Source: Humibacillus xanthopallidus
GTDB taxonomy: Bacteria > Actinomycetota > Actinomycetes > Actinomycetales > Dermatophilaceae
Direction of reading: 5' to 3'
Length of the DNA: 64,000 nt
Assembly (NCBI RefSeq): GCF_006716675.1
Contig: NZ_VFPM01000004.1
Coordinates: 1-64,000 of the forward strand
The position numbers and the translations under genes were made by a program. Below the pieces are notes generated by a model, which did no database searches, was not told where the DNA came from, and saw nothing but the letters and a program-made list of their open reading frames with translations. Shown here piece after piece: positions 1 to 15,000 of this stretch. Each line of letters begins with the position of its first letter. The first letter of the stretch is position 1.

Positions 1-2
1 TC

Positions 3-3000
3 GCCGAGGCCGGCGCCAAGGGAGGCACGGCCGTCAGCCCGGCCGTCGCGCTCATCGTCAACTCGGGCGAGTCGACGACCGCGCGCCTCGGCACCGGTCC
101 CGCCATCGACATCAACGGCGCCCTCACGATCGAGGCCGTGCACACCTCCGACCTCACCGAGACCCAGGCCAACGGCGACGTCAAGGCGACGAACGTCGGC
201 GTCGGCATGGCGATCGCCCTGCCGATCGTCATCGGCTGGACGACGCTCGCCGAGCTCTCGCGCAGCGCGACGGTCGACAGCGCCTCCATCACCGCCGAGT
301 CGCGCATCGCCGCGCTCGCCCAGGCCAACGCGAGCTCGGTCGGCCAGGCGAAGACGTCGACGACGAAGACCGCGGACGCCACGGCGACCGACACGGTCAA
401 GAACGACCCCAACGCCGGCGGCAAGGGCGCCGACGCCCCGCCCAAGGCGAACGACGCGGCCAAGGCCGGCTCCTCCGCCTCGAGCGCCCAGTCCGGCCAA
501 GGCAGCAGCTCGGTCGGCATCGCCGCCGCCTTCGGCGTCGTGTGGGTGCAGTCGACCAACATCGCGCGCGTCGTGAACGGCGTGACGATCGACGCGGCCG
601 GCCCGATCACCGTCGGCGCCTACCAGCTGACCGACATCACCTCGCGCGGCACCGGCACCTCGCTCAACACCGACGCCAACTCGACCGGCTTCGGCATCGG
701 CGTGGGCTTCGCCCACCTCGACATCGCGAGCTCCGCCCTCGTCGGCACCGGGACCACCCTCAGCGGTGACGCGATCACCGTCGAGGCGACGACGCCGCTC
801 GACGAGACCACCGGCCTCCCGCTCGGGAACGCCGTCACCGTCTGGGGCATCGCGGCGGCGGGCGGCAAGGGTGACCCGCAGATCGCCGGGTCGGCCGGGA
901 TCATCGTCGTGAAGTACGTGACCACCGCCTCGGTCGGCGCCGGTTCCACCCTCACCTCGACGGGCGACCTCACGGTCCGCGCCACCAACCCGATGGGCAT
1001 GCAGAACCTCGCGCTCGCCGCCGGCCTCGCCTCGAACGGCCAGGGTGTCGGCGCCGCCATCGCGATCACCGTCCTCACCGCGGTCACGACGACGGCGCTC
1101 ATCGACTCGAGCGCGGCCACGCCGACGACGACGAACGCCTCCGGCGCGACGACCGTCGAGGCCACGGCCCACCTCTCGCCGCTGCCCTTCGACATCATTC
1201 ACGACCTGCTGAGCGAGTTCGCCGACACGATCAAGAGCCTGCCGGTGCTCGGCATGGACAGCCTCCAGACGCCGCCCTTCTCGTCGGTGGCGCTCGGCGG
1301 CGGCGCGGGCTCGGGCGACCTCGGCGTCGGCGGCTCCTTCGTCGTCATCGTCGGCAACCGCTCGACGAGCGCCCGCATCGGCACCGCTGCCCTCGTCAAC
1401 CAGACCGACCACGGCGACACCGGCCAGAGCGTCACCGTGCTCGCCCGCGACGACGTGTCGACCATCGCCATCGCCGGCGGCATCGGCCTGTCGACGAAGG
1501 GCACCGGGGTCGGCGTCGCCGTCATCGTCGCGGTCACCAACCAGGACGTGCGGGCCGGCATCGCGAACGGCGCCAAGGTCTGGGCCGGGGGCGACGTCCG
1601 CGTCCGCGCCATCGCCACCGACCCCGTGCTCGCCGCCGCCGCCTCGCTCGGCGTCGCCAAGCAGAACGCCGCCGCCGGCTCCTTCATCGTCATCGTCCAG
1701 AACCAGGGCTCCGGCGCGCCCGGCACCTACGCGAGCCTCGGCGGCGGCGCCTCCGCGGCCGACCGCGTCACCGTCACCGCCGGCGGCGACCTCGAGGTGA
1801 GCGCCCGCAGTGCCATCGACGACGCCGGCAAGGCCACCACCATCAGGCTGTATGCCGGTGGGCTGGCCATCGGGGCCGGCAACGCAGGCATCGGGCTGGC
1901 AGCCTCCGTCCTCGTGCGGGCCAGCCGCGTCAGCGCGACCACCGGGCAGGGCGCCACGCTCGCCGCCCGTGCGGCCACCGCCAGCACGACCCCGGGCCTC
2001 ACCGTCTCGGCGACCCAGCTCGGCGACATCATGCTCATCGCGATCGCGGGCGGCGCGGGCAAGAGCGTCGGCATCGCCGGCTCGACGACCGTCAACGTGC
2101 TCACCGACACGACGACCGCGAGCATCGGCGCCGACTCCCAGGTCAACCAGGCGAACGCCGGCGCACCCGGGCGTCAGGACGTCGTCGTCATCGCCTCCGA
2201 CCGCACGACGATCGTCGCCGCGGCGGGCATGGTCGCGATCGGCGGCACGGCCGGCATCGGCGCCGGCGCCGACGTCGAGGTCATCACGAAGACGACGACC
2301 TCCTCGGTCGGCGACCGCACCCGCATCACCGCCAACGGCGACGTCGTCGTCTCGGCCGTCTCGAGCGAGAAGATCACCTCGATCTCCGTCGGCGGCGCGG
2401 TCGGTGGCGACGTCGCGATCGCCCTCAACGCCGGCGTCTCCGTCATGACCGTGACGACCACGGCGACGCTCGGCGCGAGCACCGTCGTCGTCGCCGGCGG
2501 CAACGTCCTCGTCACGGCCGACGAGGTGCTCGAGCTGCTCATCGTCGCCGGCAACGTCACCGCCTCCGGCAGCGCGTCGGTCGGCGCGGGCGCGGCCGTC
2601 CCGGTCCTCACGAAGACGACGACGGCCACGGTCGGCGACGGAGCCAAGGTCACGGCATACGGCCTCGTGGGGCGGGTTGCCCACGGCACGGTCAACAGCG
2701 GCGGCTACACGATGACCCAGCAGGACCCGCGCTTCGACCCGCGCGGCTTCACCGACGGCAACCCCGTGCCGCAGGGTCTCGACCCGAGCGACCCCAACCA
2801 CTTCGCCATCGTCATGCCGACCCCGCACGGCTTCAGCACGGGCCAGCAGGTCATCTACGACAACGGCGGCGGCGCCGACATCACCGGCCTGCACGACGGC
2901 AACACCTACTACGTCAACGTCCTCACCCCGACGCGCTTCACCCTCTCGCTCACGGCCCGCGGACCCCCGCTCGCCCTCAGCCTGCCCAACGCGCTCATGG

Positions 3001-6000
3001 GCGAGTCCCAGCGCCTCGTGCCGACCAACAGCGCCCAGCCGACCAAGGACGCCTCGCCGCGGTTCATCCCGGCCAAGGACGTCAGCGGCAACACGATCAC
3101 CCTCCCCTACTCCTTCATCACCCCGATCGCGACCGGCGACGCCGTCATCTACAGCTCCGGCGGCGGCACCCCGATCGGCGGGCTGACCGACGGACAGACC
3201 TACTACGCGATCGTCCTCGCGACCACCGGTCCCTTCGGAGCCCAGCAGATCCGCCTCGCGACGACGCGCGACCGCGCCATCTCCGGCCTCGCCATCACGC
3301 TGACGGCCTCCGCCGCGACCGGCACCTCCCACAGCCTCGTGCCCTCCGGCGTCCTCCCGGCGCCCGACCCGCGCACGACGAACCCGCAGACCGCCACGCT
3401 GACGACGCAGACCGGCTTCAGCGGTGTGGCCGTCACCGCGACGAACAGCGACTCGATCAACGCGATCGGCATCAGCGCCGGCGTCTCCGGCAGCGTCGCC
3501 GTCAACGTCTCCGGCACCGTCTCGGTCATCACCGTGACGACGACCGCGAGCATCGGCGCCTCGGCGAGGGTCAACTGCGCCTCCGAGAGCGACTGCAGCA
3601 CGAACGTCGCGGGTGCCGACCCGGCGCAGTCGGTCATCGTCCTCGCGGGCAACAGCTTCCACCAGCTCGGCATCGCCGCCGCCGCGGCCGGGGCGGGCTC
3701 GGTCGCCGCCGGTGCCGGTGTCGCCGTCGGCGTCATCGAGATCACGACCACCTCGAGCATCGGCAACACCACCGTCGTCAACGCCAAGGGCGACATCGTC
3801 GTCGAGGCCGACGCGAGCGAGTCGTTCGTGTCGGTGGCCGCCTCGGCCGCCATCGGTGGCGACGCGGGCCTCGCCGGCGCGGTCGGCGTCACCGTCCTCG
3901 ACCTCACGACGAGCGCGACCACCGGCACCGGCGTCACCCTCCGGGCCGACAACAACGTGCTCGTGATCGCGAACGACACGACCGACCTCGTCCTCGTGGC
4001 CGCCTCGCTCGGTGCCGGCGTCTGGGCCGGGCTCGGCGCGGGCGTCTCGGTGGCCGTCGTGACGAAGACGACCGAGGCCCACCTCGGCGGCAACAACGTC
4101 GTCGTCGTCCTCGCGAAGGGCGCAGCCGCCTCCGGCATCTCGGACGGCACGTCGACCGCCGCGGGCAGCTTCGGCACGAAGAGCGCCTTCCACGGCCTCG
4201 CCGTCCAGGCGGACTCCTCCGAGGAGCTCTTCGGCCTCACCGCGGGCATCGCCGGCGGCTTCGTCGGCATCGCCGGCGGCATCGGCGTCAACATCTTCAC
4301 CGTCGTCGTCAAGGCCTTCATCGCCGGCGGCACGACGGTCAACAAGGGCACCTCGGGCATCATCGCCGGCGTCGCGTCGGGCCAGTCGGTCGTCGTCGCG
4401 GCCACCGACTACCTCGAGACGCTCACCATCGCCGGTGGCGTGGGCATCGGTGCCGGCGGCATCGGTGGCGGCGTCGACGTCGGGGTCGCCAACATCACCG
4501 TCCAGGCCTACCTCGGGGTGGGCAGCGACGTCTGGGCCGACGGCACCGTCGAGATCGACGCGCTCGCGACCAAGCACGTGCAGACGTATGCCGTGAGCCT
4601 CGGTGGCGGCGTCGTCGGCGTCGCCGGGTCGGTGACCGTCTGGACCGTCGGCACCGCGGCGACGAACACCTACCAGAGCGCCGTGAGCGGGCCGGACCGC
4701 GGGGTCTGGAGCTCGGGCACGACCTACGAGGCCGGCGACATCGTCTCCGTGGGTGGCGTGAAGTACTTCGCCCGCAGCCGCAACGTCGGCAAGAACCCCA
4801 CGAGCAACCCGACCGTCTGGGTGCCGCGGGCGTGGAGCTCCACCGTCACCTACGAGGCCGGCGACGTCGTCACCTACAGCGGCAAGACGTATGCCGCGAA
4901 GACGCGGACCGTCGGGGACACCCCGTCGTCGTCGCCCGGTGACTGGGCCCTCGGCGACCAGTCCCCGACCGGCACGTCGACCGGCAGCGCCGACTCGCTC
5001 GCCTCGGGCGGCGACACCAACGGCGGCAGCGGCAACGGGTGGGGCAGCGTGCTCGGCGGCTCGGGCAGCATCGAGGGTTGGGTCAGCGGCACCGACTACG
5101 TGCAGGGCCAGCTCGTCAGCTCCGGCGGCCACTACTACGTCGCGCTCACCGACATCACCAACTCCCTCGTGGCACCCGAGACGGACGCAGCCTCGGCCAC
5201 CCCGTCGTGGGCGCTCAGCGACGACAACTACCAGGTGCGCCAGCTGTCGAGCACGAGCGACGCCTCCTCGTCGGTGACCGGCGCGAGCCCCGGCGGGTCC
5301 GTCGCCTCGAGTCCCTTCACCCAGCCGGCGCCCCCGTCGGGCACGTCGGCGACGATCTACGGGTCGGTCCACGCCGGCGGCGACGTGCAGGTGCGCGCGA
5401 CCGACCGGATCGACGTCACGAGCCTCGCGGGCGTCGCCGCTGTCGGCCTCGGCGCGCTCGGCGCCGGCGTCTCGATCGTCACCCTGGGCCTGTCGACCGA
5501 CGCCGGCATCGCCTCGACCGGGTCGGTGAGCTCGGGAGCCACCGTCGGTGTGCACGCGGTGCTCGACGAGCGCGTCGACGGGCTCGCCGCGGCCGGCGCC
5601 CTCGGCGGTCTCGCCATCAGCGGCCAGGTCGTCGTCATCACCGACAGCAGCAGCCAGAGCGCTCACATCGACACCGGCGCGACCGTGCCCAAGGCGGTCA
5701 CGAAGATCGCCGTCGACACCGTCGCGACCCGCACCATCTCGGCGCGCACCTTCGGCGTGAGCATCGCGGCCGGGGCGGTCGGTGCGGCCATCGCCGTCGC
5801 CGTCATCAGCGGCGACACGACTGCCCTCGTCGGCGACGTCGCCATCGGCGCGGACGGCGCCGTCGGCGGCCTCATCGTCTCCTCGACCGACACGATCATC
5901 CCGACGAACCAGGCGGTGTCGGTCCAGGGCGGCGTCGGTGCCGCGATCAGCGGAGCCGTCGCGGTCATCACCTACTCCGGCTCGACCCGTGCGGCTTCGG

Positions 6001-9000
6001 GGGCGCACGGGACGGTCACCATCGGCGGCCTCGGTGTCTCCGTGACCGCGACCGGCAACCACGCGGGCATCTATGCCAACACCCTCAACATCGCGGTCTC
6101 GGGCGGCGTCAGTGCCGGCCTCACCCTGGCCTGGGCCACGAACGCCCGCTCGACCGACGCCGCGCTCACCTCGACGAGCAACGTCACGACGTCGGGGGCC
6201 GTCTCGGTCGTCGCCACCGCGTGGAACGAGGCACGGGCCGACGCACCCGGCGGCTCGGGCGGTGCCGTCTCCGTCGTCATCGTGCTGCCCGAGGCAACCG
6301 TGTCCGGTCACACCCGCGCCCAGCTCGACGGGCAGGCCAGTGGCGCGTCCGTCACGGTCCGGGCCGCAGCGACGAACACCGCCTCGGCGACGACCGTCCT
6401 CGTCTCGCTCTCGGTCATCGGTGGGGGCGCCGGCGCCTATGCCCACTCCGTCATCACGCGCGACGCCGACACGAGCGCCTGCGTGGGATCCTTCTCCGCC
6501 GCCGGGCTCTGCACGGCCTCCGCCGCCGACATCACCTCCGGCGGAGCCGTGACCGTGCGCGCCGGACGGCCCGACACGACGAGCACCGGCACGGCGCTCG
6601 CCCCGACCGACCTCGCCTGCACGACCTCGAGCGTCAACACGATCACCAACCACGGCACGAACTGTGCCTCGTCGGTCGCCTCGGGCGGCGCCGGCGGCAT
6701 CCTGGCTGCGGCCACCGTCTTCGTCTCCGACGCGAGCGTCGATGCCGGCGTGCGCGCCACCCTCACCGGCATCGTGCGCTCCTCGTCGCGCACCGACGTC
6801 ACCTCGACCGGGTCGACCTCGGTGACGGCGAAGACGGTGGCCGTCTCGGTCGGCGGCTACGGCGCCCTGGCCGGCTCGGCGTCCCTCGCGAGCATCGGGC
6901 AGACCGCCGGCATCACGGCCGTCGTGGCCGCGACGTCTGTGGCGTCGGCCGGCACGGCCACGGTCGCGGCGGCCGGCACGAACACCGCCACGTCGACCGC
7001 CGGCGTGGGATCGGGGTCGGTCGGCCTCGCCATCGGCGTCACGGTGCCGACCGCGACCATCGCAGCGCCCGTCACCGCCAGCTTCACCGCCGGCGGCAAC
7101 GTCAAGGGCCTCTCCGTCACGGCGTCGGCGACCGACACGGCAACGGTCGACGCCGCAACCGGTGCCGTCGCGATCGCGGCCGGCGCGGCGGTCAAGGGCG
7201 ACGCCGAGATCACCGGCACCGCCGACACCAGCGCCACGGTCGGGCAGGGCTCGCTCACGGTCGGGTCGAGCGGCATCACGGTGACGGCCACGGCCACGAA
7301 CACCGCGACCGCGACCGCCGGCGGCGGGTCGGGCGGCCTGCTCGGCATCACCGTCATCCTCGCGACGGCCGTCGTCGACGCCGCCGTCAGCGCCTCCTTC
7401 GACGCGGCCATGCCGACCGGCGCCGTCGCCACCGGCGCGGTCAGCGTCACGGCCACCGGCACCAACACGGCCACGGCGAGCGGTGTCTCCGTCGCCGTCG
7501 GCCTCGGGGCCGGCACCGGCGTGGGTGCCGAGGCGCTCATCGGCAGCGCCGCCATCGTCTCCGCGACCGTCGGCCAGAACGCCGTGCTCCGGGCTGCGGG
7601 TGCCGTCACGGTCTCGGCCTCGGCCACCGACAAGGCGAGCGCCACGGGCAACGGCGGCGCGGGCGGCGGCATCTCGATCAGCGCGATGATCCCCAAGGCC
7701 GAGGACCGCGGCGGCGCGGCTGCTGCCTACAACGGCGACCTGCTCGGTGCCGCGAGCCTGTCCGTCACCGCCGAGTCGCAGAACCAGGCCACCGCAGACC
7801 TGCTCACCGTCGCCATCGGCCTCGGCGCCGGCGCCGGCGGCAGTGCGTGCGCGACGGTCGGCGCGGCCAGCACCGAGACCAACTGCACCCTCGAGCACAG
7901 CGACTCCGGCACCGGCGGCGCCGTCACCGCGACCATCGGCGGCACCGCCTCCATCACCGGCCTCGGCACGACGATCGACGTCGGGGCGACGCACACCCAG
8001 ACCGCCGCGGCGACCGCCAAGGGCGGCGGCGGTGGTGGCGTGGCCATCAGCGTCCTCAACAGCTACGCCCAGGTGCGCGGCACGACGAGCGCCTCGGTCG
8101 CCGCCGGCGCCACGATCGGCACCACCGCGAGCAAGGCGGGCGGCCTCAGCGTCACGGCCGACGACACCTCGACGGCGACGTCGACGAGCATCCTCGGAGC
8201 CGGTGGAGTCGTGGCCGGCGGTGGCAGCTACGCGACGAGCTCGGTCACCCCCACGGTCACCGCCTTCATCGGCACGGCTGGCACCTCCCAGACGATCGTC
8301 CTCTCCGGCGACCTCGAGATCTCGGCCCTGTCGCACCGCGCCGAGTCCAACGCCACGGCGAAGAGCTACGGCGGCGGCGGGGTGTCGGTCGGCGTCGCGA
8401 GGTCGAACGTCACGACGAACCCGACGGTCACGGCATACCTCGCTCGTGGCGTCGACGCCCGGATCGGCGGCAACGCCACCGTCAAGGCGGAGTCGCGCAG
8501 CGACTCGGGCACGGGCGCGCTGCCCGACACGTACACCGCCAACGGGACGCACGAGGAGCGCGCGCCCGGCGGCCAGCCCGGCGACGTCGTCAACGTCGCG
8601 AACGTCAACCTCACGACCAACACCGTCTACTTCCAGTCGCACGGCCTGCAGACCGGTGACACCGTCCTCTACATCGGCACGTCGATCGGTGGCCTGACGA
8701 CGGCACGGGTCTACACGGTCATCGGCATCGACGACAACTACCTCGCCTTCGGCAACACCTTCGCGACCGGCCAGGTCAACTCCGGCGACCTCGCCGGGGG
8801 CCCGGGCGTCGACCCGGTGCGCGACGTCATCCGCTTCGCGACGCCGCACAACTTCGTCACGGGTGACGCCGTCATCCTCTCCGGTGACGCCACCCTCAAC
8901 GGCTCCATCGCGAGCGGCCAGCGGCTCTTCGTCCGCGTCATCGACGCCTACCGCGTCCAGCTCTACACGAGCCTCACCGCCGCCCAGGCAGCCGCACTGA

Positions 9001-12000
9001 CGTTCGCCCCGAGCGCTGCCTCCGGCACGACGATCACCCTCGGCAACACCTTCGCCCCCGGCCAGCGCGTCACCTACCAGGCACCTGCGGCGGTCGCCTT
9101 CGACCCGGGTTCGGTCGACGTCACCGGGTGCCCCGACAAGGACCACTGCTACCTCACGGACACCAGCGCCAACACGATCATGGTCGCGCCGATCATCGGC
9201 TACAACACCGACGGTAGCGGCAACCCGACGACGCCGATCCAGACGCCGCACAGCTTCGTGTCCGGCCAGAAGGTGCAGTACATCGGCTCCGGCGGCACCG
9301 TCGGCGGTCTCACGAGCGGCAGCTTCTACTACGTCATCGTCGTCGACAGCTACCGCATCCAGCTCGCCGCGTCGCGCTACGAGGCCACCTCGCACACCTA
9401 CAACTGCGGCACCGCGAGCGACCCCGGCAAGACGTGCACGGACAACCCGGTGGCCATCCCGATCTCGGCACCGAGCGCCGGCAACCACTGGATCGTCCCC
9501 GCGCCCATCGGCGGCCTGACGAGCGGGCAGACCTACGTCGTGACGACCCCCAACGGCTCCGGCTTCGGGCTCGCGCCGATCACGTCGTATGCCGCTGACG
9601 GCAGCGCCGTCGCCGGCACCCCCATCACGTTCTCGACGTCCGAGACGTACACGATCGCGGGCAAGGGCACCTTCACCGACACCGTCCTCTTCGGCACCCA
9701 GAGCATCTGGGCGACCGGCCTGCACCTCACCCCCTCCTGCCTCACCGACGGGTGCTCCGGCCCGACCGACGAGCTGCGCATCGACCTCACGAGCGTCTCG
9801 GGCGGCACCTACGGCCTCTACCAGGGCGACCGCAACCCGCTCGACACGACACCCGCCTCACCGGTCTCGCTCCGCACCCTCAACCCGCCCACCGGTGACG
9901 GCGAGTCACGCTCGACGGCCGCCGGCGGTGGTGGCGCTGGCGTCGGGGTCACCGTGCCGACGGCCGACCTCAGCAACAGCCCGACCGCGCTCGCCTACCT
10001 CGCCGGGTCGGTCACCGCGGGTGGCAACGTCACCGTCACCTCGCACGTCGAGACGAACAACACCTCGTGGGTCACCAACGGCTCCGGTGGCGTCATCGCG
10101 GTCGGCGTCGTCAACGCCAGCGTCACGGTCAACGCCAAGAGCACCGCGCTCATCGGCAGCCTCGTGACGCCGGGCGCCGCCATCTCGGGCGACTCGGCCG
10201 TCGCGCAGGTCGCAGGCTCGGGCGCGAACGTCACCGCCGGTGGGGACGTCGCGGTGCTCGCCGACAGCAACCACCTGAGCACCGACCACGCGAGCTCCTC
10301 GGGCGGCGGCCTCGTCGGCGGCTACACCGCGGGTGCCAACACGACCATCACCGACCGCACGGCCGCCGCGACCGGTGCCGGCGCCCAGATCGCCGGTGAC
10401 ACCGTGCGGGTCAACGCCCACTCCGGGGGAGCCCACTTCCTCTACACCCACGCCGTCATGGGCGCGCTCTTCGGCGGCACGAACACCTTCCCCTACTACA
10501 CGCTCACCTCGAGCGACATCGCGCTGCTCGACGGCATCGCGAGCAGCGGCGGCTCCGTCACCGGCCGCTACGGCGTCGACGTGCGGGCCTGGCACGACCT
10601 GCTCGCTGCCTCGCTCGACGACCACTCGGCGTGCTACTGCATCGGCCCGTCGCTCCACAGCGGCTCGGCGACGGTCAATGCCGACGCCAAGGTCTTCGGG
10701 CACCAGGGCGTCGTCATCCACGCCGGCCCGCGCCTCATCCCCGGAGTCAACACGTCCTCGAACGCCCCGGCCTCGCCGCTGATCACCCTGCCGGGCCAAC
10801 CGAACGCCGCCCACCTCGTGCTCTACGTGCAGGCGGAGAACCCGGCCGGTGTCCAGAGCACCGACGGCGGCATCACGCAGACGCGCCTCATCGACTGGAA
10901 CTCCGACGTCGTGGTCAACTCCGGACCCGACCCCTACCTGCTCATCGACAGCCAGGGCAAGGTCGTCAAGGCCGTGAACGTCACCGTCAACGGCGTCGCC
11001 AACCCCGACATCGGCACGACCTACTCCGGCACGATCATCGTCGGCGACATCCGCAACACCGGCAGCGGCGACATCTGGATGACGTCGAACGACGGCACCA
11101 TCCAGGGCGGCTGCGCGAGCAACCCACCGGCCGGCACGCACTGCTGGGGCACGTTCACCTTCCACGAGAACTTCCGCACCGTCACGCTGCTCAACAACTC
11201 GGCCTTCGCCCTCGTCGTCAACGACATCGACGTCATCAACCGCACGGGCCAGCCGCACGTCACGCTCGCGACGAGCAGCACGGCCTCCGACGCGATCCGC
11301 TTCGACCTCGTGCAGGATGCGACGCCGAGCCAGGTCGTCATCGACAACACCGGCGCCTCGGACCTCACGCTGCGCGGCGCGATCACCAACCCGCTCGGGT
11401 CGACGTGGGTGCACGCGACCTACGGCTCCATCCTCGCGGCGACGAGCCGTGGCGTTCCGGTCTCGGGTGGCGACGCGCACACGACCCTCATCCAGAGCAA
11501 CATCGTGCACGTCGACGCCGAGCGCGGCTCGATCGGCACCGCGGCCGCACGCCTCGCGATCGACCTCGTGCAGTATGCCGCCCACGACCTCGCGCTCAGC
11601 GTGACCGCGGGCGTCGACGCCCACCTCGACCTGCGCACCTGGCTGCGCGACCCGACGATCCCCGACCCCGCCCTCGCCGCGAACCCTGCCTACGTCGTCA
11701 CCATCGACTCGCTCGTCGCCGGCGGCGACCTCGATGTCATCCTCCGCGCGACGCTGTGGGGCACGGGACGCACCGGGCTGCCGGGCGTCAGTGTCATCAA
11801 CCAGCACAACGCGTCGCTGACGAAGACGTACTACAGCTTCTACCACCCCGACGCCGTCAACTGCGTGACGACGCCGCAGGCCGAGGACTGCCTCTTCGCC
11901 GTCGCCGTGACGGGCGGCAACAGCCACGCCGTCAAGAGCACCTACGACTTCGCGACGCTCGACTCGGGCTCGGGAGCGAGCACGCCGAACGGCAGCATCA

Positions 12001-15000
12001 CCGTCGCCGCGGCGGACGACTCGCCGAGCGCCACCCGGATCAACGTCATCGGGCTCGTCGCAGTCCACGGCAACGGCACCACGAACGTCGACACCAACGG
12101 CTTCATCACGCTGACCGCGACCGCTGCCGCGAGCACCGCCCGCCGGGTCGTCGTGGCCCAGGCGTTCAGCCCCATCGACCCGGCCTTCGTCACGACCTCG
12201 GATGTCACCGTCGCGTTCGGCCCGAACCCCGACCTGCGCCTCGGCCTCGTCCGCTCCACCGATGACGACGTGACGCTCACCTCGCCCGCCTCCATCGTCG
12301 ACGCCCCCGTGGGCAGCGCCATCCCGCCGGTCACCGGCGACGCGGCCGCGGACGTCGTCGGCGTCGACATCACGATGACTGCGGGCACCGGTGGCCCGGG
12401 CAGCATCGGCACCGACACGAACTTCGTCGAGATCGACTCGTCCTACGCGCGGTACGGCGTCCTCGACGCCGACGCCGCCGGCGTCATCCGCATCACCGAG
12501 ACGCCGAGCAGCCCGGCGGGGGCGTATGCCGCCGCCACCCCGGCGCTCGCCGGTGACCTCCACGTCGACACCGTCACGACGTGCGTGCGCTCGAGCGCGA
12601 CCGCGTGCGCCGATGTCACGCTGACGACGACCGTGGGCTCGATCCTCGACGGGCACAACTCCGGCTCGGGCGGCACGACGGTCAACGTCACCGGCAACTC
12701 CATCGACCTGCTCGCCCTCGGCGGCAGCATCGGCACCTTCACCGACGCCGCCACCGGGGTCTTCACCGGCGACCTCAAGGTCGACTCGGCCAAGGGGACC
12801 GGGTGCCAGGCCACCTATACCCTCCGCTGGTTCCAGGCGAGCGCCGCCGACCGGGCCGTCACGGCGACCTGCGACATCGCGGCCCAGGCCGACGCCACCA
12901 TCTACCTCACCGAGCTCGACGGCCCGGCCGCGATCCTGCTGGCTCGCACGCAGGCCGGCGACATCCGCCTGACGACGACCGAGACGACCGCCCCTGGAAA
13001 CGACCTGCTCGTGCTCCACTCCGGCGGCACGCTCGTCCGTGAGCCGGCGAGCCCGTCGGCCGTGCCGAACGTCCAGGCCGTGCCGAACGGCCTCATCGAG
13101 GCGCAGGCGGGCAACGTGCTGCTCCTCTCGGCCGATGACGTCGTCACCGACCCGAGCGCGCAGATCCTCGCGACCGTGGCGTCCGCAGACGCGGGCACCG
13201 GCAACACGACCGACCCGAACCGCCCCCGCACGCTGACCGGCACCATCGACATCCACGGCGACTGGCACCCCGGCGTCACGGACGCGACGGCCAACGAGGG
13301 CACGGTCATCGTCCTCCGCGGCGAGGTCACCCCGGGCACCGGCGGCCTGACGCGCGTCTTCGGCAACGCGGACGACGACCAGATCGTCTTCGACCAGACG
13401 CTGCTCGGCGGCAACACCCGCGCCTACGGCTCGGCCGTCGCGACGTCGCCGGGCGTCTTCGCCCCGGCCGGCGACGGCTCCGACACGCTCACCGTCTACC
13501 TCCTGCAGACGATGCCCGTGGCCGGCACGACGCTCACGCTCGATGGCCAGGACGGCACCGACGCCTACGTCGTCTGGACCCACGGCAGCGCGGGTGGCGC
13601 CTACCACTACGTGCTCAACGTCCTCGACAGCGGCGCCCCCGACCGCGGAGCCGACACGCTCGAGGTCCACGGCGCCGACAGTCTCCTGGGCGGGATCAAC
13701 CCGGCGACCGGGCTGCCGTGGACGACCGACGACATCTTCCTCCTGCGCTCCTCGTCCTACATCCCCGGCGAGAGCTCGGCCCGCCCGTCGGTCTACTGCG
13801 GCACGACGGCGACGGCGGCGTGCGCCAACCACTCCGGCTACGTCTCGGTGCTCCACCCTGCAGCCCTGGGCGGCCTCGACCCGCTCACCGTCGCCCGCCT
13901 CAGCGCCCACCTCGGCGTCGTCGAGCGGATCAACTACGACAACGCCGTCAACGGCCGCTTCGCGGTGCTCGGCCACGGCGGCAACGACCACTTCGCCGTC
14001 GACGACACCGTCGCCGTGGCGACGCTCGACGGCGGCGCCGGGAACGACAGCTTCCAGATCGGGCAGGTCTACGGCATGCGCCGCGACGACGCCCACAGCG
14101 GTCTCTCGCCTCCCGACTGGTTCGCGACGATCGCCACGACCCGTGGCTACCTCTCGGTGGGCTCGAGCGCGCCGATCGTGGCCCAGGGTGGCAGCGGCGA
14201 CGACAGCTTCACGGTCTACAGCAACCACGCGGCCCTGCGGCTCGAGGGGAACGACGGCAACGACCTCTTCGCCGTCCAGGCCTTCGCCCTCGCCCAGACC
14301 CGCACCGACGGCTCGATCATCATGGGCCCGCTCTTCACGGGCGCCGTCACGATCACCAGCGCGACGAGCACCATCAGCCGCAGCAGCGGCAGCTTCCTCA
14401 CCGATGGCTTCGCCGTCGGCCAGACCCTCGTCGTCAAGGGAGCCGGAGCCCTCAACGACAACACGACGACGACGGCATACGTCATCTCGGCCGTCACGGC
14501 CACCACGATCACCCTGGCCCGCACGCTGACGACCGTCCCGCCGCTGCGCACCTCGGGCACCTTCGCCGGCGTCTCGCTGAGCAGCGGCCCGCTCGCCCGG
14601 TCCGGCCTCACCATCGCCGCCGGCGCGACTGCCGGCACGAGCACCATCACCCGTAGCAGCGGCAGCTTCCTCACCGACGGCTTCCTCGTCGGCCAGACGG
14701 TCGCCCTCGCCGGCACCGGCACGGGCAACGACAACCTCGCGGGCGTCCCCTACGTCGTCACCGCCGTCACCGCGCTCACGCTCACCGTGTCGTCGGTGCT
14801 GACGCCGGGCAGCTTCGCCGACGCCACCGTCAGCGGCGTCCTGCCGAGCCCGAAGCTCACCTCCGGGTTCTCGACCGCGGCCCAGACCGACATCCGTACG
14901 GGCAACGGCAACAACCAGGTGCAGTACAACATCAACGCACCGGTCTCGGTCGACGGCGGCACGGGCTTCAACAAGCTCGTCGTCCTCGGCACGGAGTTCG

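Noticed and set aside
138..140. GTG as the start of the giant gene
   Set aside because: The frame is open back to base 3 with the same repeat pattern and no RBS precedes the GTG.
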